A stretch of DNA of 5,523 nucleotides, taken from positions 1 through 5,523 of the forward strand of contig CAOJLW010000160.1 of NCBI GenBank assembly GCA_948438565.1, in the 5' to 3' direction. The position numbers and the translations under genes are program-made. Shown here one piece after another: positions 1-5,523 of the stretch. Below the pieces are notes generated by a model. The model worked only from the letters and a program-made list of their open reading frames with translations, was not told where the DNA came from and searched no databases. Position 1 is the first letter of the stretch, and the number at the start of each line of letters is the position of its first letter. This DNA comes from an uncultured Lachnospiraceae bacterium. Its GTDB lineage: Bacteria > Bacillota > Clostridia > Lachnospirales > Lachnospiraceae.

Positions 1-434
1 GTAAGGAAAATATATTTTTATATGGGGCGATGCTTGGCTACAGCAAGAAGTATCTGGAAGAAAAATATGACGAGATTGTCAAATTTTCCGGGTTGAAACG
101 GTTTATCAATGTGCCGATTAAAAATTATTCTTCCGGGATGCGTTCCAAACTGGGATTTTCAATTGCCACGATTGCCGATCCGGAAATTTTGATTTTGGAC
201 GAGGTGTTGTCAGTCGGCGATACGAGATTTCGTAGGAAAAGCGAAAGGAAAATCCATCAGATGATGGACGGCGGCACGACTGTATTGTTTGTATCGCATT
301 CAATTGATCAGGTTTTGCGGATTTGCAATAAAGCAATGATATTGGATCAGGGGAAAGTGGCGGCTTTTGGGGAGGCCGCAGAGATTGCCCGATTATATAA
401 TGAGATGGTAGCGGAAACTATGGAAAAGGAATAA
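1..434 (+). CDS. Polysaccharide/teichoic-acid ABC exporter, ATP-binding subunit (3' part only)
   Basis: This is the C-terminal 143 residues of an ABC ATPase. The reading frame is open from position 3 and enters from the left edge, so the true start, Walker A and Q-loop lie outside the window. The ATG at 30 is internal. Visible motifs are the ENIFLYGAMLG segment at 6-38, typical of the Wzt/TagH/RfbE branch (usually ENIYLNGxxLG); the ABC signature YSSGM at 126-140; Walker B ILILDE at 186-203 followed by the D-loop SVGD; and the H-loop histidine in FVSHS at 297-299. Members of this branch pair with a TagG/Wzm-type permease and export undecaprenyl-linked glycan or teichoic acid across the cytoplasmic membrane. 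The protein ends soon after the nucleotide-binding domain. It therefore lacks the C-terminal carbohydrate-binding domain of long Wzt proteins and the long tail of Bacillus TagH. The stop is TAA and the next gene starts 6 nt later. The family is certain; the substrate is inferred from the neighbours. Confidence 0.93.
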   Translation, partial: KENIFLYGAMLGYSKKYLEEKYDEIVKFSGLKRFINVPIKNYSSGMRSKLGFSIATIADPEILILDEVLSVGDTRFRRKSERKIHQMMDGGTTVLFVSHSIDQVLRICNKAMILDQGKVAAFGEAAEIARLYNEMVAETMEKE

Positions 435-440
435 AATACG

Positions 441-2225
441 ATGGCGATGGAAAGTTATATTGAGGAAAAGAGAATTACGGCGACTGTTATGGCAGTCAGA
501 TGGGAACGGATATTTTTATATTTGGATGTGAAGGTGACATTTTCAAGTCCGCAGGAGAGGGACGGAAAGCTGTATTTTTATGCGGTCGATGCGATGTATT
601 ATTCTCCGGCCAGCTTTCAGGTGATGGAAGTGACGGACGATGTCTACCGTTTAAAATTAAATGTAACCAACGGCGGTGAAAACGCCTGCGTGCCTTCCAG
701 CGAATACCGGATTTTTGTTTGCAGGGATGATTGTAAGATGGCGGACTGCGAGACGGATCGAACGATTGTCGGACAGATGGCGGATTTTTCCAGAACTTTT
801 TTATATGCCAGCCAAAATAAAGCCTATACGGTTACGTTTTATGTCGAAGAGGACGCGGATACGCTGCCGTTTCGTTTTTGTATTTTGGCGGCGTCCCGAT
901 CTGGCATGGTATTTCCAACCAAGGTGCATTTGCACAATAAGGTGCATTTGATCCAAGATGTAAAAAGCACCTGGGGCAGCAGGAAAAATGTTTTGCGTAC
1001 GATGTATTCGTTTTTTTATGCGCTATCCGGAGCAAACAGAGAGCGTACCGTTTTATTTATGTCGGAGCAAAATACCGTGATTGCTTCCAATTTAAAGGCG
1101 GTATCGGATCGGATGAAGGAGCGCGGCTTAGATAAAGAATACCGAATTCTGTTTTCAGCCCGTTCTGCGGCTGCAGAACCGCAGAGTATGAAAAGCTGGA
1201 TTCAGCTCATTCGAAAGATGGCGCAGAGCAGTATTATTTTTCTGGACGATCATGCTCCGATTTTAGACTGGCTCAAATTATCCAAGGATACCAAGCTGAT
1301 TCAGCTATGGCATGCCGGAGCGGGTTTTAAATCTTCCGGCTATAGCCGTTGGGGGCATATGGGCTGCCCGAATGCCGTATCCTGTCACAGGCAGTATAGT
1401 TTTGGCATTGCGGGTTCTAAGAAGATTGCGCCGTTTTTCTCGGAGGTTTGGGGAATTAACGACGAGCAGGTGCTGCCGACTGGTATGCCCCGTATGGACG
1501 AGTTTTTACAGGCCGATTATCGGGAGGAAAAGACCCGGCAGCTCTATCAGAAATATCCGATGTGCAAAGGCAAAAAGGTGATGCTGTTTGCGCCGACGTA
1601 CCGCGGCAGGAATAAAAGGGATGCGCATTATCCGTATGAATTAATTGATTTTGCCGGATTGTACGAAGCGTGCGGCGACGAATATGTCGTGCTGTTTAAG
1701 ATGCATCCGTGGGTACACGCAAAAGCGCCGATTGAAAAGCGTTATCAGGACAAGTTTTTGGATGTTGGAAAATATCCGAATATCAACGATTTGTTTTATA
1801 TTACGGATTTGCTGGTGACGGATTATTCTTCCAATATTTTTGAATATTCCCTGATGCGAAAACCGATGCTGTTTTTTGCCTATGATAAAGTGCAGTATTC
1901 GTTTTCCAGGGGATTCCACCGCGACTATGAAGAATCTGCGCCCGGCAAAGTCTGTTATACGTTTGCGGAGTTGTTGGACGCGTTTCGAAACAAGGATTTT
2001 GAGTATGAAAAAGTGGAACAGTATGTGGAGCATCATTTTGACTATACGGACAGCCATGCATCCGATCGTGTAATTGACTGGCTGGTGCTTGACAATCTGC
2101 CGGAAGAGCTACAAGCGGAGTTAGATCAAAGAAAAGCGGAAAACGCGCACAGAAAGTCGTTGGACTTTTTGCCCAAAGGCTACCGGCGTGATGTGGAAGA
2201 AGTGGTAAAGGAGGATGGATTGTGA
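441..2225 (+). CDS. CDP-glycerol/CDP-polyol phosphotransferase (TagF/TarF/TarL superfamily)
   Basis: This 594-residue protein belongs to the CDP-glycerol:poly(glycerophosphate) glycerophosphotransferase family. These are peripheral membrane enzymes that move polyol-phosphate from a CDP-polyol to a lipid-linked acceptor or growing chain and release CMP. Residues from about 200 to 550 form the GT-B-like catalytic region. Visible landmarks are LWHAGAGFK (289-297), with H291 matching the TagF catalytic histidine; FAPTYRGR (383-390); FKMHPWV (419-425), with H422 the second conserved histidine; and the CDP-binding segment VTDYSSNIFEYS (459-470). Residues 1 to about 175 are predicted beta-rich and do not resemble the catalytic part. 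Such N-terminal domains are common in Firmicutes members and may bind acceptor or membrane. The last 40 residues are charged and probably helical. ATG 441 has a modest AAAAGGA at 424-430; ATG 447 is a possible but worse-spaced start. Glycerol versus ribitol or another polyol cannot be decided from these motifs. The adjacent cytidylyltransferase and reductase favour a pentitol. Confidence 0.93.
   Translation: MAMESYIEEKRITATVMAVRWERIFLYLDVKVTFSSPQERDGKLYFYAVDAMYYSPASFQVMEVTDDVYRLKLNVTNGGENACVPSSEYRIFVCRDDCKMADCETDRTIVGQMADFSRTFLYASQNKAYTVTFYVEEDADTLPFRFCILAASRSGMVFPTKVHLHNKVHLIQDVKSTWGSRKNVLRTMYSFFYALSGANRERTVLFMSEQNTVIASNLKAVSDRMKERGLDKEYRILFSARSAAAEPQSMKSWIQLIRKMAQSSIIFLDDHAPILDWLKLSKDTKLIQLWHAGAGFKSSGYSRWGHMGCPNAVSCHRQYSFGIAGSKKIAPFFSEVWGINDEQVLPTGMPRMDEFLQADYREEKTRQLYQKYPMCKGKKVMLFAPTYRGRNKRDAHYPYELIDFAGLYEACGDEYVVLFKMHPWVHAKAPIEKRYQDKFLDVGKYPNINDLFYITDLLVTDYSSNIFEYSLMRKPMLFFAYDKVQYSFSRGFHRDYEESAPGKVCYTFAELLDAFRNKDFEYEKVEQYVEHHFDYTDSHASDRVIDWLVLDNLPEELQAELDQRKAENAHRKSLDFLPKGYRRDVEEVVKEDGL
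921..950 (+). repeat. 12-bp direct repeat inside the phosphotransferase gene
   Basis: AAGGTGCATTTG occurs at 921-932 and again at 939-950, in the same reading frame and 18 nt apart. It encodes KVHL twice within KVHLHNKVHL (residues 161-170), at the junction between the N-terminal beta-rich region and the catalytic part. It looks like a small in-frame duplication; no regulatory role is evident. Confidence 0.7.
2207..2214 (+). promoter_or_regulatory. Ribosome binding site fixing the GTG start of the cytidylyltransferase
   Basis: AAAGGAGG ends 7 nt before GTG 2222, an ideal Shine-Dalgarno distance. It lies inside the end of the preceding gene and supports the non-ATG start. Confidence 0.85.
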
Positions 2226-3007
2226 ATATAGCGGTTATTTTTGCAGGCGGGAGCGGCGTGCGTATGGGGGCAGGGATCCCCAAGCAGTTTTTGGAGATCA
2301 ACGGCAAACCGATTATTATCCATACTTTGCAGATGTTCCAATACCATGATAGAATCGATAAAATTTATCTTTCGATATTGGAGCAGTATATTCCGTATAT
2401 GCGGGAGTTGATTGAGGAATATCGTATCACTAAGGTGGCGGCCGTGCTGCCCGGAGGGGAGACGGCGCAGGATTCGATTTACAATGCCTTAAAAACCGCA
2501 GAGGCTGAATGTCAAGGAGAAACAGAGGACGCGGTGGCGTTGATTCACGACGGAGTTCGCCCGTTTGTCTCGTATGAGGTGATCAGCGATAATATCGACA
2601 GCGTCAAAAAATACGGTAATGGCATTACTTGTACGCCATGTCAGGAGACGATTTTAATCAGCGCGGACGCCAAGGAAGTCGGGAATGTACCCTATCGGAA
2701 GGAGACGTTTGCGGCACAGGCGCCGCAGAGCTTTTATTTAAAGGACATTATTGCGGCTCATGACAAGATCCGCGCAACAACGACGCGCTATGAGAATATG
2801 GTCGACGCCTGTACGATTATCCGAAGCTTGGGACAAACCGCCCATATGGTGATGGGCAACCGTGGCAATATCAAAGTGACGACGCCAGAGGACGTCTATA
2901 TGTTCCGTGCGCTGCTGCAATACAAGGAAAATGAGCAGGCGTTTGGTCTGGGTCTTACCAACCGGATTGAGACGAGGATGGCGAAAAACAGAAGGAGGCT
3001 TGATTAA
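2222..3007 (+). CDS. IspD/TarI-family cytidylyltransferase (CTP:polyol-phosphate or ketose-phosphate)
   Basis: This 261-residue protein has the IspD/TarI nucleotidyltransferase fold, which transfers CMP from CTP to a sugar- or polyol-phosphate and releases pyrophosphate. Visible motifs are the N-terminal CTP loop FAGGSGVRMGAGIPKQF (7-23), with R14 and K21 matching the catalytic Arg and Lys of E. coli IspD; GGETAQDSIYNAL (78-90); IHDGVRPF (108-115), with the metal-binding Asp at 110; RKETFAAQAPQSF (159-171); and NIKVTTPEDV (216-225), with the conserved K218. The QAPQSF segment and the location beside a CDP-polyol transferase favour a TarI/Bcs1/Abp-like role over the isoprenoid MEP pathway. The protein has about 25 residues beyond the usual IspD end, and this tail is basic (TRMAKNRRRL). 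The gene starts with GTG and overlaps the upstream stop as GTGA, so the two are probably translationally coupled. The substrate may be ribitol-5-phosphate or xylulose-5-phosphate. Glycerol-3-phosphate is less likely, because TagD-type enzymes are a different, smaller family. Confidence 0.9.
   Translation: MNIAVIFAGGSGVRMGAGIPKQFLEINGKPIIIHTLQMFQYHDRIDKIYLSILEQYIPYMRELIEEYRITKVAAVLPGGETAQDSIYNALKTAEAECQGETEDAVALIHDGVRPFVSYEVISDNIDSVKKYGNGITCTPCQETILISADAKEVGNVPYRKETFAAQAPQSFYLKDIIAAHDKIRATTTRYENMVDACTIIRSLGQTAHMVMGNRGNIKVTTPEDVYMFRALLQYKENEQAFGLGLTNRIETRMAKNRRRLD
2992..2998 (+). promoter_or_regulatory. Ribosome binding site of the SDR gene
   Basis: AAGGAGG ends 8 nt before ATG 3007 and is embedded in the last codons of the cytidylyltransferase gene. 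It supports the start within the TAATG overlap. Confidence 0.85.
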
Positions 3008-4065
3008 TGGAAATCCAGGACAAAATTCTCCGTCAGGATATGGAGGAGCTTGCGGGAAACCCTAAATTTGTAAAAGCTTTTCAAAACAGCACGTTTTTTA
3101 TTACAGGCGCAACGGGAATGCTCGGTTCCCAGATCATATGGGCGCTGGCCTGTATGAACCGATTGCAAAATGCCAATCTGAAGATTGTGGCGATGGTCAG
3201 AAATAGAAAAAAGGCCGAGACAATGTTTGGCAGTCTGTTGGATGAGGGCGATGTGACGGTATATTGCGGCGATATTACGGAACCGATTGCCTATCCGGGA
3301 CGCGTGGATTATATCGTACACGGAGCAAGCGCCACAAGCTCCCGGTATTTTGTATCCCATCCGACTCAGACAATCACGACGGCGTTGGACGGGACAAGGC
3401 ATATGTTGGAATTTGCAAAACAGAACCCGTTAAAGGCGATGGTTTATCTGTCATCTCTGGAAGTTTATGGTACGCCGGACGTTAATCAGGAGTATGTGAC
3501 TGAGCAAGATTATGGTTATCTGGATCCGCTGAACGCCCGTAGCAGCTATTCCGAAGGCAAGCGGATGGCGGAGTGTATGTGCGCGGCATATGCCTCTGAA
3601 TATCAGATCCCAGTAAAAGCGGCCAGGCTTTCCCAGACCTTTGGCGCGGGAGTGGATTATCAGGATGGGCGCGTATTTGCGGAGTTTGCCAGGTGCGCGG
3701 TGGAAAAGCGGGATATTGTGCTGCACACCAAGGGGAATACGGTTCGAAGCTATTGTTATACCAAGGACGCCATAGCCGCTCTTTTTTATATTCTGCTGGA
3801 CGGTAAGCCGGGAGAGGCCTATAATGTCACCAATATGGATACCGCGGTATCGATTAAGGAAATGGCGGAAATGGTTTGCGGCTTGTATCCGGAAAACGGG
3901 ATACAGGTGACGTTTGACATTCCGGAGGATGTGGCTGCGTTTGGCTACAATCCGGAAATGATTATCCGGTTGGACGCTTCCAAGCTGGAGGCGCTTGGCT
4001 GGCAAGCTACGGTAGGTTTGGAAGAGATGTTCCGTCGCATGATTTGCAGCGGTTTTTTGCAGTAG
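3007..4065 (+). CDS. Extended SDR, NAD(P)-dependent epimerase/dehydratase family; probable reductase in CDP-polyol synthesis
   Basis: This 352-residue protein is an extended short-chain dehydrogenase with a Rossmann fold. The dinucleotide-binding loop is GATGMLG (34-40). The second strand ends in VAMVRNRKK (61-69); Arg rather than an acidic residue there hints at NADP(H). The GDI at 88-90 and HGASATSS (105-112) are the usual adenine- and nicotinamide-side motifs. The catalytic set is S150 in YLSSLEVYG (147-155), Y181 and K185 in the YSEGK motif (181-185), plus E152. The closest look is to UDP-glucuronate decarboxylase and dTDP-glucose dehydratase relatives. However, the gene lies directly after a cytidylyltransferase with a 1-nt TAATG overlap, so it probably acts on the same substrate. 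It may reduce a ketopentose derivative to the polyol, as reported for SDR-type reductases in CDP-ribitol and CDP-arabinitol capsule pathways. An alternative is synthesis of a nucleotide sugar such as UDP-xylose for the same polymer. The fold is certain; the reaction is not. Confidence 0.9.
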   Translation: MEIQDKILRQDMEELAGNPKFVKAFQNSTFFITGATGMLGSQIIWALACMNRLQNANLKIVAMVRNRKKAETMFGSLLDEGDVTVYCGDITEPIAYPGRVDYIVHGASATSSRYFVSHPTQTITTALDGTRHMLEFAKQNPLKAMVYLSSLEVYGTPDVNQEYVTEQDYGYLDPLNARSSYSEGKRMAECMCAAYASEYQIPVKAARLSQTFGAGVDYQDGRVFAEFARCAVEKRDIVLHTKGNTVRSYCYTKDAIAALFYILLDGKPGEAYNVTNMDTAVSIKEMAEMVCGLYPENGIQVTFDIPEDVAAFGYNPEMIIRLDASKLEALGWQATVGLEEMFRRMICSGFLQ

Positions 4066-4073
4066 GCGGCGGT

Positions 4074-4081
4074 AAAGGAGG
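4074..4081 (+). promoter_or_regulatory. Ribosome binding site fixing a TTG start
   Basis: AAAGGAGG ends 6 nt before TTG 4088. No ATG or GTG in that frame is suitably placed. The first in-frame ATG, at 4166, would cut the first membrane segment in half, so this site decides the start of the membrane protein. Confidence 0.8.
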
Positions 4082-4087
4082 AGCAGG

Positions 4088-5523
4088 TTGCAACGGATAG
4101 ACAGGCTTTATGGGAAAATTGCATGGACGCTGATCGGCATCTGTTTTGCCATAGCAGGTTCTCTGATGTTTTCCTGCGGTACATTCCATTTGGAGCGTTT
4201 TTATGATGTGGGAGAGGTATACGATATTCCGCGAAATGATCTGACGCAAAACGGGAACGACACGATGGTTTATGACGCCGCCATACAGGCGTGGCGCGCA
4301 ACGGGCGAATGCGCGGTCAAGACCTTTGTGGCGTCGTCAGGAAAATGGCGCTATATCGATATGCCGCTTTCCAGGGTGGACGGGGGCAGTCTGGACGCTT
4401 CGATTCTATGCTACGATCCGGAGAATGTGCTGCTATACCAGATGGAAACCGTTCTTTTGGAAGGGCAAAACCTATTGTCTTTGCCGGATGTGAAATATAG
4501 CAGGTTTGATATTGTGCTGCTCAATCAGGCAGGCGTTTCTTTTTCGATTGATCGGATACAGCTTCGGGAACAGCCGCCGTCTTTTTCCAAAAGCCGGTTT
4601 GTCATTGCCTTTTTGCTGCTGCTGGCCGCATTTTTCCTGGTGACGGGAATACTGTCCGTATGTTATCAAAAGGCATTTGGCCCGCTGCCCTGGTATACCC
4701 TGGCGTATCTTTTGCAGACTGGATTTTTGTATGTCGGCCGTATGGGCCGGTTATGCGCCGGTGGGTTTTCAGCCAAAACAAAGGCCAGGATTCGCAGCGG
4801 CCTGTTTTGCGTTCTCTTTTTACTGGTACAGGCAGCGTTTGTATTGGGGTTCTATGGCAGCAATGACTGGTACCGCTATCTGGCTCTTGGCTATGTGCTA
4901 ATCATCGTAGTGATCGCGCTGTTTTGCTGGGAAGGCGCGCTGTCCTATCGGAATTGGAATAATAAGCTTGTGGCTTCCTGGCTATGGCTGTGGATTCTTT
5001 CGATGATTTCGGATTTTATGGTGAAAAAAAAGTATCCTTATACGGGATATATCATGGTCTTTGCCTTTGGATTTTTATTTTTTATGTGGGGCAACATGAA
5101 ACGTAAGGAGCAGATGCTTGCAGACTTCCTGCGTGGGATACGTTGGAGCTTTTGGCCAAACGCAGCGTTTTGCCTGTTGTTTCGTCCCTATTTGCCGGGT
5201 TACCGTTATTTGGGGACGGCGTTTCGCCCCGGCTATTTTGCTATGTATCTGCTGTTTGCCTGGCTGGCGTTTCTCGTGGATGTGGATTTTAGCTTTAAAG
5301 ACAAGGCGTCCTTGCGTAAGGATCTGCTGGATATTTTTGCATTGGGGATGTGCGGACTCCTGTTATGGAGGACGCAGAGCATTTCCAGTATACTGCCTGC
5401 CGCTCTGGCAGCGCTGATTGTCTGTTTTCGTCTGTTCAGAAAGCGCAAGCGGGCGCGGTTTTTGGGATTTGCGTTATATCTGTTTGTCTTTGCCGCAGGA
5501 TATGCGGCCAATGGGTATGGCAT
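4088..5523 (+). CDS. Multi-pass membrane protein, possible Wzy/WaaL-type polymerase or ligase (partial, right edge)
   Basis: One frame is open without a stop from 4088 to the window end (478 codons), but it begins with TTG and so is easily missed. The N-terminus (MQRIDRLYGK) is basic and likely cytoplasmic. A first membrane segment spans about residues 11-30. A soluble, predicted beta-rich domain follows at about 33-168, placed outside the membrane. At least nine more hydrophobic segments follow: about 170-192, 200-216, 237-256, 264-281, 296-311, 320-336, 380-397, 412-428 and 431-447, with another near 457-475. The stretch YLGTAFRPGYFAMYLL (374-389), followed by LLLWRTQSISSILPA (424-438), resembles the GxFxNPNxxAxYL and TxSR regions of O-antigen polymerases/ligases. 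That resemblance is by eye only. The gene starts 22 nt after the SDR stop, in the same operon. A role in joining or polymerising the surface glycan outside the membrane is plausible. An unrelated membrane glycosyltransferase or transporter is not excluded. Confidence 0.82.
   Translation, partial: MQRIDRLYGKIAWTLIGICFAIAGSLMFSCGTFHLERFYDVGEVYDIPRNDLTQNGNDTMVYDAAIQAWRATGECAVKTFVASSGKWRYIDMPLSRVDGGSLDASILCYDPENVLLYQMETVLLEGQNLLSLPDVKYSRFDIVLLNQAGVSFSIDRIQLREQPPSFSKSRFVIAFLLLLAAFFLVTGILSVCYQKAFGPLPWYTLAYLLQTGFLYVGRMGRLCAGGFSAKTKARIRSGLFCVLFLLVQAAFVLGFYGSNDWYRYLALGYVLIIVVIALFCWEGALSYRNWNNKLVASWLWLWILSMISDFMVKKKYPYTGYIMVFAFGFLFFMWGNMKRKEQMLADFLRGIRWSFWPNAAFCLLFRPYLPGYRYLGTAFRPGYFAMYLLFAWLAFLVDVDFSFKDKASLRKDLLDIFALGMCGLLLWRTQSISSILPAALAALIVCFRLFRKRKRARFLGFALYLFVFAAGYAANGYG

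Noticed and set aside
924..935. Palindrome GTGCA-TT-TGCAC as an operator or hairpin
   Set aside because: The arms are only 5 nt with a 2-nt spacer, in the middle of a coding region, and they arise from the codons of the KVHLH segment.
1801..2307. 168-codon open frame on the - strand
   Set aside because: It lies antisense to the well-supported transferase and the start of the cytidylyltransferase, its translation is rich in Pro and His without any recognisable motif, and it has no supporting gene context.
2222..3007. Housekeeping IspD of the MEP isoprenoid pathway
   Set aside because: The catalytic motifs fit IspD broadly, but the gene is coupled to a CDP-polyol transferase and an SDR in a surface-polymer operon, and the QAPQSF segment is nearer to TarI-type enzymes. 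The family alone does not exclude IspD, so a genome check for another ispD would settle it.
3451..4005. 184-codon open frame on the - strand
   Set aside because: It is antisense to the SDR coding region, whose motifs and reading frame are clear; the reverse frame shows no motif.
4053..4058. T6 run as a transcription terminator after the SDR gene
   Set aside because: No GC-rich hairpin precedes it, it lies within the last codons of the SDR gene, and a strong ribosome binding site follows directly.
4166..4168. ATG as the start of the membrane protein
   Set aside because: It falls at residue 27, within the first hydrophobic segment, and has no ribosome binding site, whereas TTG 4088 has AAAGGAGG at ideal spacing and a basic cytoplasmic leader.
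4660..4901. Short + strand open frames with ATG starts
   Set aside because: They overlap the long TTG-start membrane gene in other frames. The long frame has consistent membrane segments and a ribosome binding site, while these have neither a credible site nor a family.

Overview
The window looks like the interior of a cell-surface glycopolymer operon from a low-to-mid GC Gram-positive bacterium. The Firmicutes assignment, possibly a gut clostridium such as Lachnospiraceae, rests on strong AAGGAGG-type ribosome binding sites, the teichoic-acid-like gene content and the codon use. It is an inference, not something the sequence proves. All five genes lie on the + strand and are packed with overlaps or gaps of 22 nt or less. 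I see no internal promoter or terminator, so the operon appears to run off both ends of the window.

Layout: (1) positions 1-434 hold the 3' end of an ATP-binding subunit of a polysaccharide or teichoic-acid ABC exporter (TagH/Wzt-like, short form without a C-terminal carbohydrate-binding domain). (2) 441-2225 is a CDP-glycerol:poly(glycerophosphate)-type polyol-phosphate transferase (TagF/TarF/TarL superfamily) with a beta-rich N-terminal extension. (3) 2222-3007 is an IspD/TarI-family cytidylyltransferase with a GTG start that overlaps gene 2 by 4 nt. (4) 3007-4065 is an extended short-chain dehydrogenase (NAD(P)-dependent epimerase/dehydratase fold) that overlaps gene 3 by 1 nt. (5) 4088 to the right edge is a large multi-pass membrane protein. 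It starts at TTG and is cut by the window end. It has an extracytoplasmic domain near its N-terminus and a C-terminal half resembling Wzy/WaaL O-antigen polymerases/ligases.

How they may work together: genes 3 and 4 probably make a CDP-activated polyol, by reduction of a ketopentose (or its phosphate or CDP derivative) plus cytidylyl transfer. Gene 2 transfers the polyol-phosphate onto a growing glycan or polyol-phosphate chain. The ABC transporter of gene 1 exports the product. Gene 5 would act outside the membrane as a polymerase or ligase. The pairing of an IspD-type cytidylyltransferase with an SDR reductase, rather than the zinc-dependent TarJ, recalls CDP-ribitol (Bcs1-like) or CDP-arabinitol (Abp-like) capsule pathways more than the classical Bacillus TarIJ pair. 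The exact polyol cannot be read from sequence. The least understood parts are the identity of that polyol and the role of the gene 5 membrane protein.
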